Source of the DNA: Bacteroidetes bacterium UBA4416 | GTDB taxonomy: Bacteria; Bacteroidota; Bacteroidia; B-17B0; Aurantibacillaceae | DNA length: 35,446 nucleotides | Assembly: GCA_002390745.1 (NCBI GenBank) | Contig: DGQK01000018.1 | Location: 10,788 to 46,233, forward strand | Direction of reading: 5' to 3' | Shown: one piece after another, positions 1-9,518 of the stretch | Numbering within the stretch: the first letter of the stretch is position 1 | Layout: the number at the start of each line of letters is the position of its first letter | Translations under genes and position numbers: made by a program | The notes under the pieces: generated by a model | What the model saw: only the letters and a program-made list of their open reading frames with translations | The model's database searches: none | What the model was told of the DNA's origin: nothing

Positions 1-1187
1 GCCTGGTGTCCGAAAAAACGAATACGGAATACCGTAAAGAGTTCGGGCAGATCGGGATGACCCTGTCCGACAACCTCAGCTGGCAGGAATGGCAGGAAGT
101 GTTTAAGAAAATTGTATACTGGGAGCTGGAAATGGACCAGGCCCAGGACAAAGGAATGCTCGATGTGCTGCGCATGCAGAAAGCCGACGCCAACCTGCAG
201 TTCTTTAAATTTATCGAGAAGAAATACATTGGCTGGCTCAACGGTTCCGATAAAAACGCCCCGACGATGAGCCACACCCTGCTCAAGAATAAATTCTTTG
301 CCAACCTGGATAGCAATGCCTGTACGTTTCTGGTGGTGATCGATAACCTGCGTTACGATCAGTGGAAAATGATCCAGCCGATCATCCAGGATTATTTCAA
401 AGTAGATAGCGAAGAGCTGTTTTTCAGTATCCTTCCGTCCGCTACGCAGTATGCCCGTAATGCCTTGTTCTCAGGACTTCTGCCCAGCGAAATGGAAAAA
501 CGCCATCCGGATTGGTGGAAGAACGATGAAGACGAAGGGGGCAAGAACATGCACGAGGAGGATTTCCTAGCCGCGCAGCTGAAACGTTTAGGTAAGGATG
601 TAAAGATGAGCTATAACAAGATCACCAACTTTGCGGCCGGTAAAAAACTGTCGGAGAACATGTCGAACCTGATGCAGAATAAGCTCAACGTGATCGTGTA
701 TAATTTTGTGGATATGCTGAGCCACGCGCGTACGGAATTGGAAATGATCCGCGAACTCGCCGACGATGAGCCGGCTTACCGGAGCTTAACGGTTTCATGG
801 TTCGAACATTCGCCATTGCTGGATATGATCAAATTTATTGCTTCCAAAAATGCGAAGCTCGTTATCACCACCGACCATGGCACCGTGCATGTGAAAGAGC
901 CAAGTAAAGTCGTAGGCGATAAGAACGTGAATACCAACCTGCGCTACAAGCAGGGCAAGGCGCTCGATTACAATCCGAAAGAAGTGTTCGAGATCAAGAA
1001 TCCGGCAGATGCCTTCCTGCCGAAACAGAATGTGAGCACGCGCTATATTTTTGCGAGGGAAGATAAGTTCTTTGCCTACCCGAATAACTACAACCATTAT
1101 GTGAATTATTACAAGAACACATTCCAGCATGGCGGCGTGAGCCTAGAGGAAATGATCATTCCTTATGTCACGCTGAGCGCGAAGTAG
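1..1187 (+). CDS. porX: PorX, T9SS response regulator with PglZ domain (5' truncated)
   Basis: This is the C-terminal part of a PorX-like protein. The reading frame is open to the window edge, so the GTG at 6 is unlikely to be the true start; full PorX is a little over 500 residues and begins with a receiver (CheY-like) domain that is missing here. What remains is a helical linker and a PglZ/alkaline-phosphatase-superfamily domain. Visible motifs are FLVVIDNLRYDQW (first metal-binding Asp), PSATQYARNALFSG (Thr in the nucleophile position), VDMLSHARTE and LVITTDHGTVHV (second metal-binding Asp/His). PorX is known in Porphyromonas and Flavobacterium as the regulator, with PorY and a sigma factor, of type IX secretion genes. 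Two T9SS cargo genes and porD lie in the same window, consistent with that role. It ends at a TAG followed by a strong hairpin terminator. Confidence 0.9.
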   Translation, partial: LVSEKTNTEYRKEFGQIGMTLSDNLSWQEWQEVFKKIVYWELEMDQAQDKGMLDVLRMQKADANLQFFKFIEKKYIGWLNGSDKNAPTMSHTLLKNKFFANLDSNACTFLVVIDNLRYDQWKMIQPIIQDYFKVDSEELFFSILPSATQYARNALFSGLLPSEMEKRHPDWWKNDEDEGGKNMHEEDFLAAQLKRLGKDVKMSYNKITNFAAGKKLSENMSNLMQNKLNVIVYNFVDMLSHARTELEMIRELADDEPAYRSLTVSWFEHSPLLDMIKFIASKNAKLVITTDHGTVHVKEPSKVVGDKNVNTNLRYKQGKALDYNPKEVFEIKNPADAFLPKQNVSTRYIFAREDKFFAYPNNYNHYVNYYKNTFQHGGVSLEEMIIPYVTLSAK

Positions 1188-1198
1188 TCGTTCTTACA

Positions 1199-1233
1199 TT
1201 AAAAAAGCCTTCACGTTGTGAAGGCTTTTTTAA
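1199..1233. terminator. Bidirectional terminator between porX and DUF3078 gene
   Basis: A perfect inverted repeat (GCCTTCAC, short loop, GTGAAGGC) is flanked by an A-run on the left and a T-run on the right, so it can act as a rho-independent terminator for both convergent genes. Confidence 0.9.
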
Positions 1234-1256
1234 TGTAACGGGAGCTGTAGGTATTT

Positions 1257-2249
1257 TTAGAACTTATAGTTGAAGCCTACGCCTAATACCTGTTTAAACT
1301 GGACATCGGGGCCCATGGTTCCTTTTTTATCGCCGGCAGTACGCAGCAGGTTGATATCGTCGTCATAGATCAGCTGCGTAGTTAAGGTGGCAGAGATGTA
1401 TTTGTTTACTTTCAGCGTGGTTAAGGTGGTCCAGTTCACGTCGATGTTCTCCGGGTGGTGCAGGTAGTTGGAGAAGAGTTCCAACATGGTTTGAAATGTA
1501 ACATTCTCCATGACTTTTGTCTGGTACTGCATTTTCAGGTAAGCACCGAACTCCTCCCGGTGGGTTTTATAGTTTTGCGTGATTTTGCCTCCGTCGTAAG
1601 GATCCCGGATCTCTTTCTGCACTCCATAAGCACCATAACGCGCAAGGCTGTCATCGTTCACGAATGTAAATTTGCCTGTAACAGGAGCAACGAATAACGA
1701 GAAATGGTCATTTGGCTTGTAATCAAGACCGAGGGCCACTACCAGGTAGCCGGGAGCCATAAAACGGGAAATGTAAACAGAGTCGTTCGGGTAGTTGAAG
1801 CCTTCTGTGAATTGGGTTTTGAAATCGCCCAGGGCAGTGTAATACCATTTTTTAAATGCCTGCCTGCCGTATTTGGAGGTTATCTGGATCTTATCATCCG
1901 TTTTCCACCATTGTTTGTTTGTTCCCTGCTTAATGATTCCATAGCCAAGGTCAATCTGATTATCCCAGGTGTCCTTGCCTTTTTTATAACGGGCAAATCC
2001 TGAAATGATGCCTCCGAATGAAATCGAGTTGCTACCACCGGCTGCCCAGTTGGTAAGAGATACCTGTTGTCCGTTGAGAGAGATCACACCACCGAACTTC
2101 CAGCTCTTAATGCTATCAGCCGAAATTCCTTTTAACTTTTCAGCCTCCAGTTGCATCTTGGCAGCTTCGTCTTTTCTGATATCCTGCGAATACAAAGGGG
2201 CTCCGGCAGCCATCATACCTGCCAGCAATATAATACACTTCTTTACCAT
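1257..2249 (-). CDS. DUF3078 family outer-membrane protein
   Basis: 330-residue protein with an N-terminal signal peptide (MVKKCIILLAG... cut after about ...APLYSQ) and a body rich in alternating aromatic/polar strands ending in GVGFNYKF, a terminal-Phe pattern typical of outer-membrane beta-barrels. The LNGQQVSLTNWAAGGSNS stretch followed by WDNQIDLGYG is characteristic of Bacteroidota DUF3078 proteins. No enzymatic function is known for the family and none is inferred. I chose the ATG at 2249 rather than the open frame to 2282 because it begins the signal peptide and because a good promoter sits just upstream (2265-2294), inside the longer frame. It stands alone between porX and porD. Confidence 0.85.
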   Translation of the reverse strand: MVKKCIILLAGMMAAGAPLYSQDIRKDEAAKMQLEAEKLKGISADSIKSWKFGGVISLNGQQVSLTNWAAGGSNSISFGGIISGFARYKKGKDTWDNQIDLGYGIIKQGTNKQWWKTDDKIQITSKYGRQAFKKWYYTALGDFKTQFTEGFNYPNDSVYISRFMAPGYLVVALGLDYKPNDHFSLFVAPVTGKFTFVNDDSLARYGAYGVQKEIRDPYDGGKITQNYKTHREEFGAYLKMQYQTKVMENVTFQTMLELFSNYLHHPENIDVNWTTLTTLKVNKYISATLTTQLIYDDDINLLRTAGDKKGTMGPDVQFKQVLGVGFNYKF

Positions 2250-2264
2250 GTAGATTTTTTTGCA

Positions 2265-2294
2265 CAAATCTATACAAAACAATCTTTACACCAA
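2265..2294 (-). promoter_or_regulatory. Promoter of the DUF3078 gene
   Basis: On the minus strand a -33 TTG (2292-2294) lies exactly 19 nt from a -7 TAGATTTG (2265-2272), matching the Bacteroidota housekeeping consensus TTG-N19-TAnnTTTG. Expected transcription start is near 2260, giving about a 10 nt leader. Confidence 0.75.
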
Positions 2295-2469
2295 AAAAAG
2301 AAATCGGCTTTGTGCGAGGGATTAATGGGAGTGGTCAGGTAAATTTACCCGTTGCTCGTATTGAATTTATTATTCGTCGGCAGTTTAAGGTCTTATGGTT
2401 GTCGTCGCCGGGGTGTCGGAAAACAGCGTTGCCTTCTGTTTGAATCATCAAACCAGGCCGGCTATAAAC

Positions 2470-3358
2470 TCAATTGCCTTGTATTTTGGAATACTTGTTA
2501 GAGTTGGTAGGGTTGACCCTCGACAGGTTTTCGAGGGCTTTGTTTTTCTCTTCGGGCAGGCCCTTCGAAAAAATATTGACGAGCTCATCGGCTTTGGCAT
2601 TGAAGAACAATTCCAGGATAAAAGACGCGGGGCGGTCGTTGTATACTTTCACCAACAGGTCGGTTGAGTTCAGGATTGCCTTTCGGCCATCGTCGGGTTT
2701 TTCGTTCATGATGTCGAGGCCCATGCGGTGATAGAGGTACAGGCATTCCCTGAGTGGCTGAAACACCGGCTGCAGGGCATTTTCCACGATCCAGTACCTG
2801 TTCTTGTTGCTTTCCGAAGATTTCCATCCGAATTCACTGGCCCCCTGCGCGTTGGAAACAATGGTTTGCGCTTTTTGATAATACTCCGTTCCACCAAGGT
2901 TTGAGTATGTATCGTAGTCGTTGGCAATGATGATGTAGGCGTAGTAGGCCAGTACCGAGGTCAGGTTATTCGCAAAGGTGTTGATGTTGAATTCCAGCTG
3001 CTGGAACTGCCCGTATCTGAACACGAAATTTTCGTCAAAATAGTTGAATACCGGTGTGTTGTAAGAGCTTCTGTAGGTTGGCCGCCGGCTTTGGATCTGG
3101 ATAGTTGCTTTGTAATCATCCGTTCCTATTTTGCTGGTGACGTTGATGAGGATGGAGCAATCGATGCGCTCGTTGGTCGTGTAGTTGTCCCTGGTCCATT
3201 TGGTGTTGTTCATGAACTCAAAAATGGCTTTCTGCAACTGGTCCAGGATCACTTTTTCCTGCGTTCCCTGGATCTGGTTGGTGATGGTAACCTGGCAATT
3301 GAGTTCCTGGCCGGAAACCAGGCGGGTCATGAAAAGAACAAAAATGAAAAGACTGTAT

Positions 3359-3366
<8 letters not shown>
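2470..3366 (-). CDS. porD: PorD / DUF4835 type IX secretion-associated protein
   Basis: 298-residue exported protein: signal peptide MRKYSLFIFVLFMTRLVSGQ, then ELNCQVTITNQIQG near the mature N-terminus, which is a hallmark of DUF4835, and the conserved central region NDYDTYSNLGGTEYYQKAQ. The family has been renamed PorD in current annotation because of its link to T9SS; its biochemical role is not established. The start at 3366 (MRKYSL) is preferred to the upstream in-frame Met at 3390 because it begins the signal peptide. It overlaps the end of coaBC by 8 nt, so the two are probably translationally coupled. The order bamD-rpoZ-coaBC-porD is, from memory, a recurrent Bacteroidota cluster; recN, often next, is absent here. 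Confidence 0.85.
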
Positions 3367-4567
<1,201 letters not shown>

Positions 4568-4583
4568 AAAAAGCTAAAATCCG

Positions 4584-4603
4584 GCGAAGGGTAGGGGCTT
4601 CGC
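4584..4603. repeat. Short hairpin upstream of coaBC
   Basis: A 6-bp perfect inverted repeat (GCGAAG / CTTCGC) with an 8-nt loop lies 17-36 nt upstream of the coaBC start. It has no T-run and its function is unknown; it may be chance in a GC-rich patch. Confidence 0.35.
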
Positions 4604-4656
4604 TCCCGTTTATTTTCTGTTACGCCCAAACAGCAATCAGTTATCACTAATAACAC

Positions 4657-4686
4657 AAAAACCCAAATACAAGGGTATTTGGGTCT
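4657..4686 (-). terminator. Terminator after rpoZ
   Basis: A 10-bp perfect stem ACCCAAATAC / GTATTTGGGT with a 4-nt loop is followed on the minus strand by TTTTTG. It is 20 nt past the rpoZ stop codon, so bamD-rpoZ transcripts should end, at least in part, before coaBC. Confidence 0.8.
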
Positions 4687-4705
4687 TATAATGGGGTATG
4701 CTGTA

Positions 4706-5026
4706 TTAGTCCTTGCTAGGATTTCTGTAATACGTTTTGTCTTCTAAATATTCCTGAACGGCGATCAATGACGGCTTAGGTAATTTTTCGTAGAATTTAG
4801 AGATCTCAATTTGCTCCCTGTTCTCGAAAATCTCTTCGAGGTTATCAGAATGGCTTGCAAACTCCGCCAATTTAGAAGAAAGTTCTTCTTTCATTTCAGA
4901 GCTGATCTGGTTGGCACGCTTGGAGATGATCGCTACCGCTTCATAGATGTTGCCTGTAGGTCCGTCAAATCTTCTGATATCACGTGTCACTGTGCTTGAT
5001 TCTGCGTTTGTTTTTTTGAAATCCAT
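4706..5026 (-). CDS. rpoZ: DNA-directed RNA polymerase omega subunit (Bacteroidota type)
   Basis: 106-residue protein matching the Bacteroidota omega/Rpb6-like family: TGNIYEAVAIISKRANQIS near residues 24-42 is the conserved omega core (the helix that clamps the beta' subunit), followed by an acidic coiled region and a short basic tail. Omega assists RNA polymerase assembly. The start ATG lies 3 nt after the bamD stop, so these two genes are co-transcribed and probably translationally coupled. Confidence 0.88.
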   Translation of the reverse strand: MDFKKTNAESSTVTRDIRRFDGPTGNIYEAVAIISKRANQISSEMKEELSSKLAEFASHSDNLEEIFENREQIEISKFYEKLPKPSLIAVQEYLEDKTYYRNPSKD

Positions 5027-5029
5027 CGT

Positions 5030-5833
5030 TTATAGTTTGTTTATGTTACTTTTCATTCGCTGGCAGCTTTCATAGATACTTTCTGCCCTTTGCAAATAGC
5101 CGCTTTTGGGGTACAAATCTAACAATTTTAAATAAGTTTCCATAGCTAAATCCAATCTTTCTACTTTTTTGGTTTCCAGACTGTTAACCGCAAGGAGGTA
5201 ATAAGAGTCCACGGTCAGGTACAACATTTCGTCAATATTGAGTGATTCCGGGAAATCCTTCATGAAATTTTTGGCCGATACGATCGCCGCTTTGTAATCC
5301 GTAATGTTGAAGTATTGCTTGGTAATATCATATTCCTTATGCTCCAGCTTGGCTCTCAGGAGGTCCGAAATTTTGTTGCAGGAGTCGATCCTGGCGCTTT
5401 CCGGGAATTGGTCCACAAAATTCTGAAGCTCGGCCATGGCATTTTTTGTATCGGTTTGGTCGAGCTTGTAAATAGGTGAATTCAGGTAATAGCAGTAGGC
5501 GTTCATAAAGAGCGCTTCTTCGGAATGTTTTCCGGCCGGAAAGCTGCGGTAATAGTTTTTGAAATGGTATTGGGCCAGCGCATAATCGCCCTGGTAATAG
5601 GTGCAGTAAGCGAAATAATAATAGATCTCCTCAGCCTTCGGATCGCCTTTATACACCGGGATCAGCTCCTCGTAAAGCGCGCTGGCTTTCACATAGTTTC
5701 CTTTGGCGTAGTAGTCATTGGCCCGCTCCAGCTTCAGCTCGTAGTTCTTGCTTTTCAGGAGCTTGTTGTAGCCGTCGCAGCCTGCAAAACACAAGGCGGC
5801 CAACAACAGGATATAGATCGCAGATTTTTTCAA
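5030..5833 (-). CDS. bamD: BamD, outer-membrane beta-barrel assembly lipoprotein
   Basis: 267-residue lipoprotein. A signal sequence ends in the lipobox FAGC (lipidated Cys19), followed by TPR-like helical repeats: KGNYVKASALYEELIP, QGDYALAQYHFKNY and AMAELQNFVDQFPES. Length and repeat pattern fit BamD/ComL, the essential partner of BamA in folding outer-membrane proteins. The start is TTG: no ATG precedes the signal peptide in frame, and TTG-AAA-AAA gives the usual MKK start. A -7 box (TATCTTTG, 5840-5847) sits only 6 nt upstream of the TTG, so the transcript may be leaderless or nearly so. It is followed by rpoZ after 3 nt. Confidence 0.9.
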   Translation of the reverse strand: MKKSAIYILLLAALCFAGCDGYNKLLKSKNYELKLERANDYYAKGNYVKASALYEELIPVYKGDPKAEEIYYYFAYCTYYQGDYALAQYHFKNYYRSFPAGKHSEEALFMNAYCYYLNSPIYKLDQTDTKNAMAELQNFVDQFPESARIDSCNKISDLLRAKLEHKEYDITKQYFNITDYKAAIVSAKNFMKDFPESLNIDEMLYLTVDSYYLLAVNSLETKKVERLDLAMETYLKLLDLYPKSGYLQRAESIYESCQRMKSNINKL

Positions 5834-5839
5834 GGTTTA

Positions 5840-5847
5840 CAAAGATA
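5840..5847 (-). promoter_or_regulatory. Candidate -7 element for bamD
   Basis: TATCTTTG on the minus strand matches TAnnTTTG exactly. No TTG is present at the expected -33 distance, so the call rests on the -7 box alone. Its position implies a start of transcription at or within a few bases of the TTG start codon. Confidence 0.5.
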
Positions 5848-5949
5848 ATAGATTTAACGGGAATGAGGATGCATTATTGTTAAAGAATGTTGGCGATTAA
5901 TGAGCAGCTTTCTGTCAATATCTGTTGCGGGCAGTTAAGCACATCAGTA

Positions 5950-6291
5950 CTAACCGATCCTTAACCCGTTTTTCACAGGCCTGTCCGTACCCAGGAGCGT
6001 CACCTCATCACCATCTACGGCGCCCATGATGAGGCATTCGCTTTGTAAGGTAGCGATTTGCTTGGCCGGGAAATTAATCACGGCGATCACCTGCCTGCCA
6101 ATGAGTTCTTCCGGCTGGTAGAGTTTTGTAATCTGGGCAGAAGAGCGTTTGATGCCATAGTCGCCAAAATCGACGCTGAGCTTGTAGGCCGGCTTTTTTG
6201 CTTCTTTGAAAATTTCTGCCCCGATGATGGTGCCTGTACGCATTTCTATTTTTGTGAAGTCGTTCCACTGGATCAGGTCTTCGCTTTGCAT
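5950..6291 (-). CDS. tRNA-binding domain protein (CsaA-like)
   Basis: 113-residue protein consisting of one OB-fold tRNA-binding domain of the CsaA/EMAP-II/MetRS C-terminal type. Diagnostic segments are FTKIEMRTGTII near the N-terminus, KLSVDFGDYGIKRSSAQIT in the middle and IGRQVIAVINFPAKQI. CsaA-type proteins bind tRNA or act as export-related chaperones; which applies here is unknown. The frame is open to 6363, but the ATG at 6291 begins the usual family N-terminus and falls 14 nt after the stop of the acetyltransferase gene, suggesting it is the last gene of the serA-led transcription unit. Confidence 0.88.
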   Translation of the reverse strand: MQSEDLIQWNDFTKIEMRTGTIIGAEIFKEAKKPAYKLSVDFGDYGIKRSSAQITKLYQPEELIGRQVIAVINFPAKQIATLQSECLIMGAVDGDEVTLLGTDRPVKNGLRIG

Positions 6292-6305
6292 CGTCTTTGG
6301 TTTTA

Positions 6306-6785
6306 TTAAAATGATGTGTCTAATGATTTTGAGAAGGTGATAAGGTCTTTTTCCTCTGAGCACTTAAGGTAGCCCAGTGTTTCCATAAGCCGGATGGCGC
6401 TCTTGTTCCTCAGTTCTGTTTTGCTTATCAGGCGCTGCATACGGTGGTGTTCTTTTGCTCTTTGTTCAAGCCAACGGAAAGCTTCCCGCATATAGCCTTT
6501 TCCTTGAAAAGCGGGCAGGAGGGAGCCGCCGATCTCCATTTCCTGTCGCTCATCATCGGGATCATGCAGGGCGCAATCGCCGATGACCGTTTCCGCTTCT
6601 TCCGCCAGGCGGATCGTGAAAATTTCCACACAGGCAGCGATGATGCGGCTTGTGAATTCCAGGGGACTTTCATCCGGCAGAAAAGGCTCACGGCCGTGAT
6701 TGACTTCCGGATTTTTATAGAGTGCATAAAAGCTGTTGGCATCCGCCATCGTCAAGGGTTTCAGCAGGATGCGTCCGTTTATCAT
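6306..6785 (-). CDS. GNAT family N-acetyltransferase (RimJ/RimL-like)
   Basis: 159-residue GNAT protein starting MINGRILLKPLTMADANSF, the usual opening of RimJ/RimL-like enzymes. It has the acetyl-CoA-binding motif QGKGYMREAFRWLEQRA (Q-x-x-G-x-G/A type) and NKSAIRLMETLGY near the C-terminus. It transfers an acetyl group from acetyl-CoA; the acceptor (ribosomal protein, tRNA-related or small molecule) cannot be told. An upstream in-frame Met at 6809 would overlap the hexapeptide gene by 20 nt. The ATG at 6785, 4 nt after that gene's stop, fits the family start better. Confidence 0.88.
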   Translation of the reverse strand: MINGRILLKPLTMADANSFYALYKNPEVNHGREPFLPDESPLEFTSRIIAACVEIFTIRLAEEAETVIGDCALHDPDDERQEMEIGGSLLPAFQGKGYMREAFRWLEQRAKEHHRMQRLISKTELRNKSAIRLMETLGYLKCSEEKDLITFSKSLDTSF

Positions 6786-6789
6786 AAGA

Positions 6790-7398
6790 TCAGGCTTTGA
6801 TTTGCTCAATCAGCTCAAGCCGCTTCACAATACTGTGCTTAGCCAGCAGCGTTCCGGGAGATAATACTGCATTGGCGCCGATCTTGGAATGATCGCCTAC
6901 CAAAGAGCCAAATTTTTCGGCGTTGGTTTTGATCACCTGCCCCTCGTGAAGTACCGAAATCTGTTTCAAAACCCGCTCGTTATAATGGTTTGCGGCAACC
7001 GAGCCCGCTTCAAAATTCACATGTCTTCCGATGATGCTGTTACCAATATAATTGAAATGGGCAATCGCCGTATGGGAACAAATGATACTGCTTTTAATTT
7101 CGCAGCCGGGGCCGATCTTCACCGATTTGTCCAAGTAAACGCCTTCCCTGAAATAAGCATGAGCTCCTACAAAGCAATGTTCGCCGATAATAACCGGTGC
7201 CCTGAAGTGGACGCCCGGCTCAATAACTGCCGAGCGATGTATGGCAATGTTGTCTGTAATGGTATACTCTTCGCCCAGGCCGGCAATGATTGTTTCCAGG
7301 ATCGTTTTCAGATGATCCGTGACAGTCCAGGGCTGTTGATCAGCAAGCTCTTTGAAGTTTAGCGAAAAATCAGCAATGAAATGGTCGATGGAGATCAT
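6790..7398 (-). CDS. LpxA-family left-handed beta-helix (hexapeptide) protein
   Basis: 202 residues with imperfect hexapeptide repeats from about residue 50 to 180 (AVIEPGVHFRAPVIIG, KIGPGCEIKSSIICSH, IIGRHVNFEAGSVAAN, KIGANAVLSPGTLL), the signature of left-handed beta-helix acyl- or acetyltransferases such as LpxA or the C-terminal half of GlmU. No pyrophosphorylase domain is present. The substrate is unknown; in Bacteroidota these proteins are annotated only as LpxA-family transferase or GlmU-like. It sits 8 nt after serA and 4 nt before the GNAT gene, so it is within one operon. Confidence 0.82.
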   Translation of the reverse strand: MISIDHFIADFSLNFKELADQQPWTVTDHLKTILETIIAGLGEEYTITDNIAIHRSAVIEPGVHFRAPVIIGEHCFVGAHAYFREGVYLDKSVKIGPGCEIKSSIICSHTAIAHFNYIGNSIIGRHVNFEAGSVAANHYNERVLKQISVLHEGQVIKTNAEKFGSLVGDHSKIGANAVLSPGTLLAKHSIVKRLELIEQIKA

Positions 7399-7406
7399 GC
7401 GGTTTT

Positions 7407-8357
7407 TTATTTCAGCGCTTCGATCAGCTTCTCCGCCAGCTCCACGCCGATACGCTCCTGCGCTTCATTAGTAGCGGCGCCGATGTGTGGTGTTAACGAG
7501 ATCTTAGCATGTTTCAGGAGAGCTTCGTTCGGTGTAGGCTCGTTTTCAAACACGTCGAGGCATGCATGGGCGATTTTCCCGGAGTTCAATCCGTCGAGAA
7601 GGTCCGTTTCATCGATCACCCCGCCACGCGCGGCGTTCACCAGGATCACACCTTGCTTCATCTGCGCTATTTCCTTAGCGGTGATCATTTTTCCACCCGG
7701 AACGTGCATCGAGATCACATCGGCTTTAGCGATCAGATCTTCCATGCTCACCGTGTTGATGGTGACGTCTACGCCCGCTGTACCATGAATGTCCAGGTGC
7801 AGGTTGGCTTCTTTTACAAAAGGATCGTAAGCCAGTACCTTCATGCCGCAGCCTAAGGCAATTTTGGCGGTGTATTGCCCGATACGCCCAAAGCCGATAA
7901 TGCCCATCGTTTTATCGCGCAGTTCAATGCCTTTGGAATAGCTTTTTTTCAGCTCTTCAAATTTTGTGCTGCCATTCACGGGCATTTGGCGGTTGCTGTC
8001 GTACACAAAACGCACGGCGTTGAACAGGTGGGCAAATACCAGCTCCGCCACCGAGTTGCTGGAAGCGGCCGGTGTGTTGATGACCTGGATGCCTTTGGAG
8101 CGGGCATAGTCCACGTCGATATTGTCCATGCCTACGCCGCCACGCCCAATGACTTTCAGGCCGGGGCAGGCATCGATCAGGTCTTTTCTCACTTTGGTAG
8201 CGCTGCGCACCGTAAGCGCCACGTAGCCTTTATCATTTATTTCTTTTGCCAGGTTTTCCTGGGCTACCTTGTCGGTGATTACCGTGAAGCCTGCTTTTTC
8301 CAGGAGGCTCTTTCCTACAGCGTCGATGCCGTCATTGGCGAGAATCAGTTTGCTCAT
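7407..8357 (-). CDS. serA: D-3-phosphoglycerate dehydrogenase-like 2-hydroxyacid dehydrogenase
   Basis: 316-residue NAD-dependent D-2-hydroxyacid dehydrogenase, short form without the C-terminal ACT regulatory domain of E. coli SerA (about 410 residues). The cofactor motif is GIIGFGRIGQ (residues about 150-159). The catalytic Arg is in NAARGGVID, the Glu in DVFENEP and the His in TPHIGAAT. The early RGGVGMDNID substrate-loop motif is typical of phosphoglycerate dehydrogenases, so the first step of serine synthesis is likely, but related 2-hydroxyacid reductases cannot be ruled out. serC is not next to it. It leads a tight group with the hexapeptide, GNAT and tRNA-binding genes. Confidence 0.88.
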   Translation of the reverse strand: MSKLILANDGIDAVGKSLLEKAGFTVITDKVAQENLAKEINDKGYVALTVRSATKVRKDLIDACPGLKVIGRGGVGMDNIDVDYARSKGIQVINTPAASSNSVAELVFAHLFNAVRFVYDSNRQMPVNGSTKFEELKKSYSKGIELRDKTMGIIGFGRIGQYTAKIALGCGMKVLAYDPFVKEANLHLDIHGTAGVDVTINTVSMEDLIAKADVISMHVPGGKMITAKEIAQMKQGVILVNAARGGVIDETDLLDGLNSGKIAHACLDVFENEPTPNEALLKHAKISLTPHIGAATNEAQERIGVELAEKLIEALK

Positions 8358-8365
8358 AATATAGT

Positions 8366-8530
8366 TGATGAATTGGAGAGTTTAAAAGTTAGTGATTAGT
8401 GAATCAGGAGTGAAAGAGTTTTAGAGACAGAGATTTAGAGAATAAGGGTAGAATGTTTTTCTTTGATCTTTCATCTTTAATCTTAAATCCCTTCAAATCT
8501 CTTTAATCCCTTCCATCTTTTTAGTCTCTA
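8366..8530. repeat. Purine/pyrimidine-skewed imperfect palindrome
   Basis: The spacer between moxR and serA switches from a purine-rich plus strand (to about 8450) to a pyrimidine-rich one (from about 8455). Paired segments such as TAGAGAC (8422-8428) with GTCTCTA (8524-8530) and GAGATTT (8430-8436) with AAATCTC (8495-8501) nest in hairpin order, giving a long imperfect stem. Short motifs like ATCTTTAATC recur within it. No ORF or promoter consensus was found in the segment. Confidence 0.55.
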
Positions 8531-9490
8531 TTTTAATTGTTCGATAATGCTTTCAATGCTGACGCCATCGGCTTCCGCCTTGTAGTTGCGGATGATGCGG
8601 TGCCTCAGGATAGGGTTGGCTACCGCCTTCACATCTTCGATGTCGGGGCTGTATTTACCATTGATGGCGGCGTGGCATTTGGCACCCAGCACCAGGTATT
8701 GGGAGGCGCGTGGGCCGGCTCCCCAGGCCAGGTATTTTTTCGTAACCTCTGCGCTGAATTCGGAGTTGAGACGTGTTTTGTTCACGAGCTTCACGGCATA
8801 TTCCAGCACATTGTCAGCCACCGGGATTTTACGGATCAGGTTTTGAAAATAAATAATCTCGTCGGCGGAAATGATTTTGTTAAGCTCCGGTTTTTTGTCG
8901 GTGGTCGTGTTTTTCACCACATTCAGCTCTTCCTGGAAGCTTGGGTAATCGAGCCATACGTTGAACATGAAACGGTCGAGCTGCGCCTCGGGCAGGGGAT
9001 AGGTGCCTTCCTGTTCGATCGGGTTTTGAGTCGCCAGTACAAAGAACGGATTCCCCAGTTCGTACTTTTTACCGGCAGCTGTTACCGTTCTTTCCTGCAT
9101 CGCTTCCAGCAGGGCGGCTTGTGTTTTAGGAGGCGTCCGGTTGATCTCATCGGCCAGCACAATGTTGGCGAATAAAGGGCCTTTGATGAATTTGAAGTTG
9201 CGGTGCTCATCCAGGATCTCGGAGCCCACAATGTCGCTCGGCATCAGATCGGGGGTAAACTGGATCCGGTTAAATTCCAGGCCCAGTACATCGGAAATGG
9301 TATTTACCAGCAGGGTTTTGGCCAGGCCCGGAACGCCCACCAGCAGGCAATGCCCTTTGCAAAAAATAGAGATCAGCACATTTTTTACAGTGTCCTGTTG
9401 TCCTACAATGACCTTCCCGATTTCTTTATTCAGCTCCTTGTATTTTATCACAAAAGCATCTATGGCTTCCACATCGTTTTTATAGTTCAT
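8528..9490 (-). CDS. MoxR family AAA+ ATPase
   Basis: 320-residue AAA+ protein of the MoxR family. The Walker A is GVPGLAKTLL, the Walker B region LADEINRTPPKTQAALLEAM, sensor 1 ATQNPIEQEGTYPLPEAQLDRF, and the C-terminal lid ends with the ASQYLVLGAK and HRIIRNY segments. MoxR ATPases usually act with VWA-domain partners as chaperone-like complexes; no VWA gene is in this window. Met at 9490 (MNYKNDVEAID) is chosen over the frame start at 9565, because the extra 25 residues run into an intergenic palindromic element. It follows the SurA-like gene after that element. Confidence 0.92.
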   Translation of the reverse strand: MNYKNDVEAIDAFVIKYKELNKEIGKVIVGQQDTVKNVLISIFCKGHCLLVGVPGLAKTLLVNTISDVLGLEFNRIQFTPDLMPSDIVGSEILDEHRNFKFIKGPLFANIVLADEINRTPPKTQAALLEAMQERTVTAAGKKYELGNPFFVLATQNPIEQEGTYPLPEAQLDRFMFNVWLDYPSFQEELNVVKNTTTDKKPELNKIISADEIIYFQNLIRKIPVADNVLEYAVKLVNKTRLNSEFSAEVTKKYLAWGAGPRASQYLVLGAKCHAAINGKYSPDIEDVKAVANPILRHRIIRNYKAEADGVSIESIIEQLK

Positions 9491-9518
9491 ATAATCCGTT
9501 TTAATCTGTCTGTTTTGT

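Noticed and set aside
8537..9175. 212-codon plus-strand frame opposite the MoxR gene
   Set aside because: Antisense to the AAA+ core with conserved Walker motifs; composition explains the open frame.
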